Shown here piece by piece: positions 26,708-35,989 of a stretch of 64,000 bases of DNA (position 1 is the stretch's first letter; every line of letters begins with the position of its first letter). The position numbers were made by a program, and so were the translations under genes. Below the pieces are notes generated by a model, which saw nothing but the letters and a program-made list of their open reading frames with translations, did not search any database and was not told where the DNA came from. This stretch comes from Lachnospiraceae bacterium (GTDB taxonomy: Bacteria > Bacillota > Clostridia > Lachnospirales > Lachnospiraceae), in the NCBI GenBank assembly GCA_017442865.1, contig JAFRXK010000074.1, forward strand, positions 62,001-126,000, read 5' to 3'.

Positions 26708-27364
26708 ATGAAATCGAACGAAGAAATTTTTAATGACATAAAAAAGCAGCTGTCATCCATGGAGCTTGTCAGGGCTGATTTAATTCCTAACATAGACCTG
26801 TATATGGACCAGGTTACTACGTTTATTGATAAGCATTTATTTTCTCCTGACAGGGAAGACGGAGAGCATATAATCACTAAAACCATGATAAATAATTATG
26901 CCAAGAGCGAGCTTATTCCGCCCCCGATAAAGAAGAAGTACTCAAAAGACCATATTATTATGCTTATTTTAATTCATTACCTGAAGAATTTCTTAAGCAT
27001 CGGCGAGATAAATGCTCTTCTCGGCCCTATCAAGGACAATTATCTGTCAGGCAGAGGAGACATAGACCTTGAGTATATATACAACGAGATTATCAGTGAA
27101 CAAAAATCTCAGCACACTGAGTTGATGGACGTTTTGGACAGGAAATTTGAGGCTTCCACGCATGCCTTTGCAGATGCTCCGGATGATAAGTCCAAGCTTC
27201 TCCAGATGTTTTCGTTTATCTGTTCATTAAGCTTTGATATATATATGCAGAAATATATGCTTGAATTACTGATAGATGAGCTGGATAATCAGTATAATTC
27301 ACCGGCCTCGCCGGAAAAGCAGACGAAAAAGGATAAGAAAGACAAGAAGGACAGGAAAGAATAG
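26708..27364 (+). CDS. DUF1836 protein
   Basis: The start at 26708 (MKSNEEIFNDIKK) follows GAGG by six bases; the product is 218 residues. The DUF1836 signature is clear: TKTMINNYAKSELIPPPIKK then YSKDHIIMLILIHYLKNFLS, a helical region that looks like a MerR-like DNA-binding unit. The C-terminus is a run of Lys and Asp (K-K-D-K-K-D-K-K-D-R-K-E) that may be disordered. Members are widespread in Clostridia and their role is not known. It is transcribed away from pspA and has its own promoter and terminator. Confidence 0.85.
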   Translation: MKSNEEIFNDIKKQLSSMELVRADLIPNIDLYMDQVTTFIDKHLFSPDREDGEHIITKTMINNYAKSELIPPPIKKKYSKDHIIMLILIHYLKNFLSIGEINALLGPIKDNYLSGRGDIDLEYIYNEIISEQKSQHTELMDVLDRKFEASTHAFADAPDDKSKLLQMFSFICSLSFDIYMQKYMLELLIDELDNQYNSPASPEKQTKKDKKDKKDRKE

Positions 27365-27377
27365 GCCTTTAGAAAAG

Positions 27378-27430
27378 GCTGCAGCAATATCTGCTTAAGC
27401 ATCACAGATATTACTGCAGCTTTATATTTT
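27378..27430. terminator. terminator between convergent genes
   Basis: GCTGCAG-C-AATATCTG (27378-27393) pairs with CAGATATT-A-CTGCAGC (27405-27420) and is followed by TTTATATTTTG on the plus strand. It ends the DUF1836 transcript and may also serve the converging YerC-like gene. Confidence 0.85.
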
Positions 27431-27457
27431 GTCACAGTGCATGCAGCAGACATAAAA

Positions 27458-27751
27458 TCAATCCTTCTCCTCAAGTCGCTCAAACACCATATCATATCCG
27501 TCGTTTCCATAATTAAGAGAGCGGTTTACCCTGCTTATAGTGGCAGTCGAAGCACCTGTTTTCTCCGCAATTTCAAGGTAAGTATTCTTATTTCTTAGCA
27601 TTCTTGCGACCTCATATCTCTGCGATATCGACAGCACTTCATTCACGGTACACACATCCTCAAAAAATGTATAGCACTCCTCAACATTTTTAAGCGTAAG
27701 TATAGCCTCAAATAAATGGTCTACCGCCTCTGTTTTTAACTTCTTGTTCAT
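27458..27751 (-). CDS. YerC/YecD TrpR-like regulator
   Basis: The start at 27751 (MNKKLKTEAVDHLFEA) has GGGAGG eight bases upstream; the product is 97 residues, the normal size. It belongs to the TrpR-related YerC family: ISQRYEVARMLRNKNTYLEI and EKTGASTATISRVNRSLNYG form the helix-turn-helix. TrpR senses tryptophan in Proteobacteria, but YerC proteins lack a firmly assigned ligand. No tryptophan gene is adjacent. Confidence 0.9.
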   Translation of the reverse strand: MNKKLKTEAVDHLFEAILTLKNVEECYTFFEDVCTVNEVLSISQRYEVARMLRNKNTYLEIAEKTGASTATISRVNRSLNYGNDGYDMVFERLEEKD

Positions 27752-27790
27752 CTGCAATACCTCCCAAACAATCAAATATACATAAATCAA

Positions 27791-28135
27791 ATTTATTCAC
27801 GCTTTAAAATTTTAACACACTCACATTTTAACACATTAAAGTCTTATAGTCCACATCTTTTTTTGAGTTTATGTATTTTTGCGAACAGTAGATATTTTGT
27901 CCGGATTTGCGGATTTGCGGATTTACATGATCATTCTATGTTTTGTCCGGGTTTGTGCATTTGTACGAGTAGCAAACATTTTGTTCTAATGCAAACAATC
28001 AATTACATTGCAGAATGTTAATGAGCTGTGCCCTCTGAACAAGTCTCTTACTGCGAACCGGGCGGTGGAGAAGCTCCGCCGCCCGGTCACAATACATATC
28101 AACTATATTTAAGAAAGAATAAGATTGATTTTAAT
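27791..28135. other. intergenic region with degenerate direct repeats and a GC hairpin
   Basis: Variants of ATTTTGTCCGGATTTG occur at 27894-27909 and 27938-27955, with a weaker third near 27977, about 40-45 bases apart. A strong hairpin, ACCGGGCGGTGGAG/CTCCGCCGCCCGGT (28057-28087), lies about 50 bases past the stop of the GH16 gene. It has no T-run and probably marks the end of that transcript. Confidence 0.55.
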
Positions 28136-31100
28136 TTAGTTAACTCTTCTTCTGTATGTAAAAGCTGCTCCTAAAATAACTGCAGCCATTGCCATAAGAA
28201 CAAGCCATAATGCAGTATTTGCTGTGTCACCTGTGTCAACTGTACCAGAATCAGCAGCTGATGTTGCCTCCTCTGAAGATGCTTCTGTAGGCTCTTCTGT
28301 CTCTGGTTCTTCTGTCTCAGGCTCCTCTGTCTCAGGCTCTTCAATGTTTGCATTTAATACATAATTGTTGTAACCCTCGAGAGCAAGCTCAATCTTATAT
28401 GTGCCGGTCTCTGCGAAGTATGCACCCGGAAGAGTGATTATGCCATCCTCTGATACCATATCCTTAAGCTCTGCTGCATCAAGAGGAAGCTCATTAATCA
28501 TGATAACTGCCTTGCCGCCACTGAGTGCTGCATCAACAAATGCTGCTGCCCAGTCATTATCTGCAAGCTCGATTACAACATCATTGCCTGCTGTAGGGTC
28601 TTCCTTAAGAACTGCTGAACCATCCTCAGGGTCTCCTGCGCCGCTTTCAACATTTGCCTTAAGTGAAAGGTTTCTGAAATAAAGCTTTGCTGTATTCTCA
28701 CAATCTGATAATAAGAACTTCATAAACATTGGATTTCCACCTGTTGTAAGGTTTGAAGTAAATGTATATGTATATGTGTTCCAATCAGGAGTTGTACTGA
28801 AGTTTACAGTATCCCATGCCATAGCCCATGAATTATCTTCCTGAATACCAACTATGTATGTATTATCCACATCAGACTTAGCATCAAATGTGAATGTATA
28901 TGTAACGCCCTCTACTATATCAACCTCATGTAAGAACATTGACTGATAGTTGTTTGTATCCTTCCATGTATCTACTGAATAAACTCCGTCAGCATCTGCT
29001 ACTGCAGGCTCATTTGCTGCTGTATGGTAGTTAATATACCAATCTGATGAATCTGAAGGAATCGGCTCAGTATTTACTGATGAATAATCAATGCTTGCAT
29101 TATTCTTTGTAAGTGCAAGAAGCTTTACATTATCAAGCAGGATGCTTGTTCCGTCTTCAAATGTAAATGTAATAAGTGAATCATTATCATTAACATCCTT
29201 TGGCATTGCAAAGATTGATTCAAATGTCTTTACAGTACCTTCTGCCGAGCACTCAATTGTCTCCTCTGAATAAACTGTACTTCCATTTGCATTTGAAACA
29301 GTTATCTTTACAGGAACTGCCTCGTCTGAATATGTATGAACATCAAACTTCAGGCTGTACTGATCTGACTGCTTAAGTGCAATTCCACCCTGTGATAACG
29401 TACCTTCGCCGCCGCTTACAGAAATAGCCGCTCTACGTGCATAATTTTGCTTTACGTTCTTGTCCATAGCGAACTGATCGCCATTTCCAAGCTCATATAA
29501 TACATATGAAGGAACGCTTATTAATGTATTGTTGTTGTAATTCCAGAACTGTAATCTTCCTGCACCTTCATCAAATGTTCCGTTCCAGATAAGATTACCA
29601 TCGCCAAGAGCTGACTTCTTAACCTCTTCCTCTTCTGCATCTGCTGAAACAATCTCAACATTTACATTACCAATGCATACATTTGCTGTACCTGCCGCAC
29701 CGAGGTTGAATTCAAGTCTTGCTGTAGGGTCACTGTCGTTACCCATTGTAAATGTGAATGAATATGAATCAGGTTCTGTGCCGATTGACTTTGTCTCGGC
29801 AGCATATCCTGCCCATCCGTTATCAGCGTCACCGCTCGGATGAATTGTAATATTTCTTGCTGCATCTGCATAAGCATCAAATGATACCTTATATGTGTAG
29901 CCCTTAATAAACGGCATATGCTTAATAAGCTGAATAGCGTATGCCTGATTACCTGCTGATGCAATATCAACTGCTGCATATGTTGTGTCGCCGTTTACAA
30001 CCTTATCTACTGTTGCAGCACCGCCGAAATCGCCTACATAGAACTGCCAGTCTGAATCCTCAGGATCTACGGTATCAACTGTCTTTAATGTACCGAAATC
30101 ATCATCACCTGCGAAATCATAACCCTCAACCGAATCAACGCCTGCTGCGTCAAGTATAGGCTGAACATACTGTTCGAATGCTGTTGAATCTCCGCCGCTG
30201 CCGCCCGGCTTAACATTTGAATCGTCATATCCGTCCTTTGACTGATATACACGAACATAATCAACGCTCATCTTTGTATTGCCGTCGCCGCTGAAATCGC
30301 CAATTGCAGGATCGCCTGCACCAAAGGTTCCGCCTACAGCAACATTAAGTAAAATATAGAACGGTACATCAAATGGAGCACCGAATGTAAAGTCGTCTGC
30401 TGCATTCCTGCCGATACTGTTCCATGTATCTGCTGAATATAATAACTGGTCATCATAGTACCATGTAAGCTTACCAGGCTCCCACTCTAATGCATAAAGA
30501 TGATATGCATTAACATTTGTTTCATTCTTGTCAAACTTAAATGTCTTGCCCTTGTATAAGTTGTTCGGCCAGTTGGCTCCGTAATGAAGCGTACCACATG
30601 CTTCATAAGGTCTGTTGCCCCAGCCTTCCATAATATCAATTTCACCTGAAGCAGCCCAGCCGCCGTAGATGTCATAATTGTCAGGAAGCATCCAGAATGC
30701 CGGCCAGCAGCCGCTCTCTATAGGAAGGCTCATATATGCCTCAACTCTTCCGTACTTAACCGAGAAGAGATTCTCTGTATCAGATACTGTACGGATACGT
30801 CCTGATGTATAGTTAAATGTACCCTCCTTAGGGTCTGTAGTTGTTTCCTGCTTAGCTGTAATAACAAGCTTGCCATCCTCAACCTTTACATTGTCTTCCT
30901 TGTCTGTGTAATACTCCATCTCCTGATTACCCCAGCCCGGGTTGTTAGAAGCTGTAGCACCATTACCTATCTGATATGACCACTTTGTTGTATCAAGAGC
31001 AGTACCATCAAACTCATCATTCCATACAAGGTCCCAGCCGTCTGCATCCATCTGCTCGATGCTTCTTGCATTCTCATAATCCTTAGGATCTTCAAGTACA

Positions 31101-32197
31101 GGAGGCTCAACCGGTGCCTCGCCGCCAACCTCTGTAAGACTTAAATCACTGATAACAAGAGTAGGTGTTGAACCTGCAACGTCACCTGCAACCCATCCCA
31201 TTGCAAACAGGAAATTTGCTGTGAAGCCGTTATCATCAGGTCCGATATTATAAGTATATGTAGTCTTTCCTGCAGGAACCGAAATATCCTGATCAAGGAA
31301 GCTTTCATGTCCGTCAAACTTAACCTTCATGCCCTTTGGAGCATCAGCGTCAACCGTAAATGTAAGCTTGTATGTCTTTCCAGGCTCAATTGTTACATTG
31401 TGCTGTGTAATCTGAAGTCCCCAGATTGCATCAAAAAACTCCCAGCCAACATTTGAATAAGCAACCGTCATAGTGCCATCGCTGTTACCTGTAACTGTTG
31501 CTGCAACGCCTGACCAGTCAGTTCCGACATAGCCGGTCCACTCTGAATCATCACTTGCTGTTACATCTGTAAATGCTGTATCACGAAGTACGTTCGGAAT
31601 CTCCGGAACAATCTCTGTAATGCTTAAATCACTAATTGTTATTGTAGGTGTTGAACCTGCAGCATCACCTGCAACCCATCCCATTGCGAACAGGAAGTTA
31701 TCTGTAAATGTTGCGTCAATCGCATTAAGATCAATTTCGTAATCTGTTATTCCCGGCTGGATTGAAAAATCATAATCGAGAACTGACTCATGACCATTAA
31801 TCTTAACCTTTGCACCCTTTGCGCCGTCAGCATCTACCGTGAATCTGAGCCTGTAGTTCTTGCCCTCTTCAAAGGTAACACCATGCTGTGTAATCTGGAG
31901 TCCCCAGATTGCATCGTAGAATTCCCATCCAACGTTCGAGTAAGCAATTGTCATCGAACCGTCGCCGTTGCCTGTAACTGCTGCATCAACGCCCGACCAG
32001 TCAGTTCCGACATACGCTGTCCACTCCGAATCATCACTTGCAGTTACATCCGAAAAGTCTGTGCCTGTCAGGATGTTTCCAGCTGCCAATGCCTTTTTAG
32101 GTGCATTGCCTACAAATCCCGAAACGAGTGACAAAACCATAGCCAGTACCATAACAATAGCTAATGGTCTTCTCATTGATTTTCTCATCTTCATCAT
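28136..32197 (-). CDS. secreted modular GH16 beta-glucanase, surface anchored
   Basis: The start at 32197 has GGAGGAG six bases upstream; the product is 1353 residues. A signal peptide (residues 1-39) is followed by two near-identical carbohydrate-binding-like modules (about 42-197 and 203-358). The GH16 catalytic domain (about 385-653) has the catalytic signature G-E-I-D-I-M-E with E519, D521 and E524, and W-N-D-E-F-D-G at its start. Three further CBM4/9-like jelly rolls, a short DUF1533-like domain and a Glu-Pro-Thr repeat linker follow. The C-terminus is T-V-D-T-G-D-T-A-N-T, a hydrophobic helix and R-R-R, a variant sortase-type anchor. GH16 enzymes of this type cut beta-1,3 or mixed-linked glucans, here outside the cell. 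The exact substrate is not fixed by sequence. Confidence 0.92.
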   Translation of the reverse strand: MMKMRKSMRRPLAIVMVLAMVLSLVSGFVGNAPKKALAAGNILTGTDFSDVTASDDSEWTAYVGTDWSGVDAAVTGNGDGSMTIAYSNVGWEFYDAIWGLQITQHGVTFEEGKNYRLRFTVDADGAKGAKVKINGHESVLDYDFSIQPGITDYEIDLNAIDATFTDNFLFAMGWVAGDAAGSTPTITISDLSITEIVPEIPNVLRDTAFTDVTASDDSEWTGYVGTDWSGVAATVTGNSDGTMTVAYSNVGWEFFDAIWGLQITQHNVTIEPGKTYKLTFTVDADAPKGMKVKFDGHESFLDQDISVPAGKTTYTYNIGPDDNGFTANFLFAMGWVAGDVAGSTPTLVISDLSLTEVGGEAPVEPPVLEDPKDYENARSIEQMDADGWDLVWNDEFDGTALDTTKWSYQIGNGATASNNPGWGNQEMEYYTDKEDNVKVEDGKLVITAKQETTTDPKEGTFNYTSGRIRTVSDTENLFSVKYGRVEAYMSLPIESGCWPAFWMLPDNYDIYGGWAASGEIDIMEGWGNRPYEACGTLHYGANWPNNLYKGKTFKFDKNETNVNAYHLYALEWEPGKLTWYYDDQLLYSADTWNSIGRNAADDFTFGAPFDVPFYILLNVAVGGTFGAGDPAIGDFSGDGNTKMSVDYVRVYQSKDGYDDSNVKPGGSGGDSTAFEQYVQPILDAAGVDSVEGYDFAGDDDFGTLKTVDTVDPEDSDWQFYVGDFGGAATVDKVVNGDTTYAAVDIASAGNQAYAIQLIKHMPFIKGYTYKVSFDAYADAARNITIHPSGDADNGWAGYAAETKSIGTEPDSYSFTFTMGNDSDPTARLEFNLGAAGTANVCIGNVNVEIVSADAEEEEVKKSALGDGNLIWNGTFDEGAGRLQFWNYNNNTLISVPSYVLYELGNGDQFAMDKNVKQNYARRAAISVSGGEGTLSQGGIALKQSDQYSLKFDVHTYSDEAVPVKITVSNANGSTVYSEETIECSAEGTVKTFESIFAMPKDVNDNDSLITFTFEDGTSILLDNVKLLALTKNNASIDYSSVNTEPIPSDSSDWYINYHTAANEPAVADADGVYSVDTWKDTNNYQSMFLHEVDIVEGVTYTFTFDAKSDVDNTYIVGIQEDNSWAMAWDTVNFSTTPDWNTYTYTFTSNLTTGGNPMFMKFLLSDCENTAKLYFRNLSLKANVESGAGDPEDGSAVLKEDPTAGNDVVIELADNDWAAAFVDAALSGGKAVIMINELPLDAAELKDMVSEDGIITLPGAYFAETGTYKIELALEGYNNYVLNANIEEPETEEPETEEPETEEPTEASSEEATSAADSGTVDTGDTANTALWLVLMAMAAVILGAAFTYRRRVN

Positions 32198-32514
32198 CAA
32201 ATTCTCCTCCTTGTTTTTTAGTAAAAATGCTATTTGATATTTATTATTATACATTATTCTTTTGTATAAAGTAAAGTATAATCTTCAAATTTACGGACTA
32301 AATCTTGTACAACATTTCCATAATCAAATTAGTAAACTTATACGATTAAGATGTGGAGTTTTTCAGTATAAATCTAATTTTAAATCATATTTTGTGTAAA
32401 TTGTACAAAAAGATAACGTTTTACTGTGCATAACTCCTTAACTGACCTGTTTATGTTAAGGATATAACGTTTTATTAATTATAATAACTATATTTAAATT
32501 CATATATTCTTATA
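32198..32514 (-). promoter_or_regulatory. upstream region of the GH16 gene
   Basis: AT-rich DNA with a TATAAT on the minus strand (32246-32251) and a weak -35 (TTTACT) 18 bases away. A direct repeat, GAT(AT)AACGTTTTA, occurs at 32412-32424 and 32461-32473; its AACGTTTT core resembles the AAACGTTT sites near the other exoprotein genes but is not a full palindrome. Confidence 0.45.
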
Positions 32515-32549
32515 AAAAAGGACCGCCGCACTCCTTGCAGCAGTCCCTT
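32515..32549 (-). terminator. terminator of the gene at 32566-33183
   Basis: On the minus strand GGGACTGCTGC...GCGGCGGTCC forms an imperfect stem followed by TTTTTT. It lies just past the stop codon. Confidence 0.75.
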
Positions 32550-32565
32550 CAAATACATTATATTT

Positions 32566-33183
32566 TTAATCCTCTTTAAGAGTATAGGTTCTTATTAGTC
32601 TGTCCTCCGTCTCCCATGAAAACAGACAGTCTGTAAATTTCTTTAGAATATCATAGCCCTTGTCAGGAAGCATGAAATCATAATCCACGCTGCAGCTTTC
32701 ATACCTGCTGCCGCCTGATGCGCTGTCATCAAAAGCCATGTAGATTCTTTTTGTTGCAGCGTCCAGAGCAAAGTAATCACTTCGCGGAAGCCTCTCCCAC
32801 GCCGAAAGATTGTACTCGTCAATAATCGTTCTAAGCTTATCAAGCGCATCCTCATCCGCTCTGTATTCCTTCACCTCAATCGGAATATCATGCGAAGGAC
32901 TGTACTGTGTCTTAAGAATCAGCGAACCATCCTCCTGCCTTTTAAGCTCTGCGCTGTCCACATTTCCATTCATATCGCCGCTGTTTGAATAGCCGCATGA
33001 CAAAAGCTCTCCATGCTCTGTCTTCTCACCCAGCAGCTTATTAAGCTCCTTTTCATACTTTGCCTTTGTACGCCTGTACTCGATATCATCACGGTTCATA
33101 CGATAATACAGCACCCCAAATACCACTGCTGCCGCCAAAAGCAGTACAGCAATAATTACAGCAATCAATATCTTCGTCTTCAT
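32566..33183 (-). CDS. hypothetical membrane-anchored protein
   Basis: The start at 33183 (MKTKILIAVIIAVLL) follows GGAGG by eight bases; two further in-frame starts upstream lack one. The product is 205 residues. A single N-terminal transmembrane helix (residues 4-26) is followed by a basic helix and an extracytoplasmic domain of about 150 residues containing two Trp (YNLSAWERLPRSDY, FSWETEDR). I do not recognise the family; similar anchored domains are common in Lachnospiraceae. It is transcribed alone between two terminator-like structures. Confidence 0.7.
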   Translation of the reverse strand: MKTKILIAVIIAVLLLAAAVVFGVLYYRMNRDDIEYRRTKAKYEKELNKLLGEKTEHGELLSCGYSNSGDMNGNVDSAELKRQEDGSLILKTQYSPSHDIPIEVKEYRADEDALDKLRTIIDEYNLSAWERLPRSDYFALDAATKRIYMAFDDSASGGSRYESCSVDYDFMLPDKGYDILKKFTDCLFSWETEDRLIRTYTLKED

Positions 33184-33200
33184 ATTTACAGCCTCCATTC

Positions 33201-33280
33201 CTGCGCCGCGTTCGCGGCGCAGGGTATTTGTAGTAATTGCAGCTAATGCCGGCATTATACATACGCATAAGCCGGCATTA
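33201..33280 (-). terminator. hairpins between metY and the membrane protein gene
   Basis: CTGCGCCGC-GTTC-GCGGCGCAG occupies 33201-33222, immediately before the ribosome binding site of the downstream gene. AATGCCGGC...GCCGGCATT occupies 33245-33279, just after the metY stop, and probably ends that transcript. Neither has a long T-run. Confidence 0.55.
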
Positions 33281-33287
33281 TATTGAT

Positions 33288-34571
33288 TTATTTTATAGCG
33301 TCAAGTGCCTGCTTAATATCCGCAATTATATCGTCAACATTTTCAATGCCGACAGAGAATCTGATAAGGTCAGGCTGTACTCCTGCCGCAAGGAGCTGCT
33401 CGTCAGTAAGCTGGCGGTGAGTATGACTTGCAGGATGAAGCACGCTGGTTCTTGCATCAGCAACATGAGTTACTATACATGCAAGCTTAAGGCTGTCCAT
33501 AAACTTTATAGCCTTCTCTCTTCCACCCTTAACCGCAAATGTTACAACGCCGCATGAGCCCTTTGGCAGATACTTCTTTGCAAGCTCATGATATTTGTCA
33601 TTCTCAAGACCCGGATAATTAATCCAGCTTATCTGCTCATTTGCTGCCAAAAACTCTGCAACCTTCTGTGCATTCTCGCAGTGACGCTGCACTCTTAAAT
33701 GCAGTGTCTCAAGGCCGAGGTTAAGTAAAAATGCATTCTGAGGCGACTGGATTGAGCCTAAATCCCTCATAATCTGCGCAGTTGCCTTTGTAATGTACGC
33801 ACCCTTGCCAAATGCCTTCGCATATACAAGTCCGTGATATGACTCGTCAGGAGTTGTAAGTCCCGGGAACTTGTCGGCATGTGCCATCCAGTCAAAGTTT
33901 CCGCTGTCAACGATACATCCGCCCACGCTCGTAGCATGTCCGTCCATGTACTTTGTAGTAGAATGGATAACGATATCAGCACCGAACTCAAACGGCCTGC
34001 AGTTAATAGGTGTTGCAAAGGTATTGTCCACGATAAGTGGAATACCGTGTGAATGTGCAACATTTGCAAACTTTTCAATATCCAGGACTACAAGTGAAGG
34101 GTTTGAAATTGTCTCGCCGAAAATAGCCTTAGTGTTCGGTCTTATCTGCGCACTGATTTCCTCTGCCGTAGCGTCCGGGTCAACAAGCGTAACATCAATG
34201 CCCATCTTCTTCATTGTAACAGTGAACAGATTTGAGGTTCCGCCGTAAATGGTCGATGCGCTGATAATATGGCCGCCCGCCTCACAGATATTCAGCACTG
34301 AGTAAAATGATGCCGCCTGTCCCGAGGAAGTAAGCATTGCAGCAACGCCGCCCTCCAAATCACAAATCTTCTGTGCAACACAGTCATTCGTCGGATTCTG
34401 CAGTCTTGTATAGAAATATCCCGAATCCTCAAGGTCAAAAAGTCTTGCCATCTGCTCGCTGGTCTCATACTTAAATGTAGTGCTCTGGTAAATAGGAAGC
34501 ACTCTCGGCTCGCCCTTCTTCGGCTGCCAGCCGCCCTGCACGCAAATGGTCTCTAAATTATTCTTCATCAT
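33288..34571 (-). CDS. metY: O-acetylhomoserine sulfhydrylase (first copy)
   Basis: A full-length 427-residue PLP enzyme of the Cys/Met metabolism family. The PLP lysine is K207 in VIHSTTKYMDGHATSVGG. The family signature strand DNTFATP and the GGxSNLF-like GGTSNLFT loop are present, and MetY-type features (V-D-S-G-N-F-D-W) separate it from cystathionine lyases. It makes homocysteine from O-acetylhomoserine and sulfide in the cytoplasm. GGAGG precedes the ATG. Its first four bases overlap the stop of the phospholipase-like gene (ATGA), so the two are translationally coupled. A second metY lies at 52792-54084 with very different upstream DNA. Confidence 0.88.
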   Translation of the reverse strand: MMKNNLETICVQGGWQPKKGEPRVLPIYQSTTFKYETSEQMARLFDLEDSGYFYTRLQNPTNDCVAQKICDLEGGVAAMLTSSGQAASFYSVLNICEAGGHIISASTIYGGTSNLFTVTMKKMGIDVTLVDPDATAEEISAQIRPNTKAIFGETISNPSLVVLDIEKFANVAHSHGIPLIVDNTFATPINCRPFEFGADIVIHSTTKYMDGHATSVGGCIVDSGNFDWMAHADKFPGLTTPDESYHGLVYAKAFGKGAYITKATAQIMRDLGSIQSPQNAFLLNLGLETLHLRVQRHCENAQKVAEFLAANEQISWINYPGLENDKYHELAKKYLPKGSCGVVTFAVKGGREKAIKFMDSLKLACIVTHVADARTSVLHPASHTHRQLTDEQLLAAGVQPDLIRFSVGIENVDDIIADIKQALDAIK

Positions 34572-35359
34572 AGTTTCCTCCCATAAAAATTCATATTAAA
34601 AACGGAACCGACCGTCTGATTGCGGTAAAATTCCATGATAATATCAGATGTCTTTACGACGCTCTCATCCATCAGCCTCTTTAGCTCTTTGTCAGAATAC
34701 TCCGTGTCATAGCCCTTCCCCGGACATATCATATGAGGATATACAAGCTTATGCGCAAAATGCTTATCAGCCCTCATAAGCTTAATTCTCCACCGGTTTT
34801 GTTCCTTGCACGTCAGAAAATGCTTTGCTGCACGCATACTTACAACAGCCTCTCTTACCTGCAGCCGGCTGATGCCCGGATAAACCCTGCTTATATGAAG
34901 CGGCATATCCTCGTCATATGGCAGCACCCTTCTCAAATCATAGGTATAAGGGTCAATGCCATCCGCCGCCATGAGGCTTATTTCAAGCTCTGTCTCCAGT
35001 GATATGTGGTCAATGCCCGTCCTGCCTATCTCCTCATCCACAAACGGATGGCAGGCTGTATCAAGCATGTAATGGCAAATAAACCCCAGCACATATGCGC
35101 ACTCAGGCGAATCCTTGCCATATCTTTTGACCATTCCGGCTAAATGTCCGATAAACCCACACGCTTCCTCCTGATGTATCTTCAACCCGGTTTTAACCAC
35201 ACTGTTCGGATAAAACGGTCTGTAAAAGAACAAAATATCCGGTCCCTGAAGTCCGAGCATATAATATCTTTTGTACCTTTTTACAGTCTCCCTGCATTCT
35301 CCCGAAAGCAGCTTAAAAACCTTCTTTCCAAAAGAAGCATGCGCATAAACAGCGGGCAT
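34568..35359 (-). CDS. zinc-dependent phospholipase C family protein
   Basis: The start at 35359 (MPAVYAHASFGKKV) has GGAGG eight bases upstream; the product is 263 residues. It matches the short zinc-dependent phospholipase C-like family of Clostridia: the N-terminal Ala-His (YAH), GLQGPDILFF with its Gly-Pro-Asp, and the FICHYMLDTACHPFVDEEIG metal-binding helix with His and Asp ligands are in order. No signal peptide is seen, so unlike true secreted phospholipases it probably stays inside. The reaction in this subfamily is unproven. It overlaps metY by four bases. Confidence 0.82.
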   Translation of the reverse strand: MPAVYAHASFGKKVFKLLSGECRETVKRYKRYYMLGLQGPDILFFYRPFYPNSVVKTGLKIHQEEACGFIGHLAGMVKRYGKDSPECAYVLGFICHYMLDTACHPFVDEEIGRTGIDHISLETELEISLMAADGIDPYTYDLRRVLPYDEDMPLHISRVYPGISRLQVREAVVSMRAAKHFLTCKEQNRWRIKLMRADKHFAHKLVYPHMICPGKGYDTEYSDKELKRLMDESVVKTSDIIMEFYRNQTVGSVFNMNFYGRKL

Positions 35360-35406
35360 AATCACTACCTCCTCACGCCGGCAGTCACTCTGTCAAAATC
35401 GTCCTA

Positions 35407-35838
35407 TCAGTCACCAAAATAATTCATAATAGCCCTGATAATCATTATAATAATAACAATCCAGAAGATAAGCGAACCTCCGCCGCCCTTACTCTTCTTC
35501 TTCGCATGCGGGTCAACATTCGGCACACCATAGTCACTGTCCTTATGTCCGCCGCAATCTCCGAAATCAGTCTCCGGACTTATTCTTCCCGTGTATGTAG
35601 TTCTCGAATAATTATTTGAATTGACACTCCTTGCCGCCTGCGAACTCGCATAGCCGCCAATACTGCTCGAAACTCCCGAAACATTCCTGTTCAACACATA
35701 ATTTCCGGAATCCTCATTCGGCAAATATCCCCCCTTATATACAACAGGCTTCTTAATCGTCTTCTTACATGATGGGCAAAAACCTCTCGCTACCAGCTCA
35801 TGGTCACAAATCGGGCACAAATATCTAACCTTATCCAT
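35407..35838 (-). CDS. zinc-ribbon membrane protein
   Basis: The start at 35838 (MDKVRYLCPICDHEL) follows GGAGG; the product is 143 residues. Two C-x-x-C pairs (CPIC at about residues 8-11 and CPSC at 21-24) form a zinc ribbon. A long Ser/Asn/Gly/Tyr-rich linker and a short basic stretch lead to one C-terminal helix (SLIFWIVIIIMIIRAIMNYF). This suggests a tail-anchored protein with a cytoplasmic zinc ribbon. The function is unknown. It lies upstream of the phospholipase-like gene on the same strand, 47 bases away. Confidence 0.78.
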   Translation of the reverse strand: MDKVRYLCPICDHELVARGFCPSCKKTIKKPVVYKGGYLPNEDSGNYVLNRNVSGVSSSIGGYASSQAARSVNSNNYSRTTYTGRISPETDFGDCGGHKDSDYGVPNVDPHAKKKSKGGGGSLIFWIVIIIMIIRAIMNYFGD

Positions 35839-35989
35839 AGCATCTCCTCCACACAACAAGATTAATCATAAGCATACATCTCTTTTTATTATATCGCTTA
35901 AAATGATAGTTCTCAATAGGAAAAATAAAATCACTCCACTATCAGGCTTTCCGTTTTATTTGCACAGTCTTTAACGAACCTCTGATATT

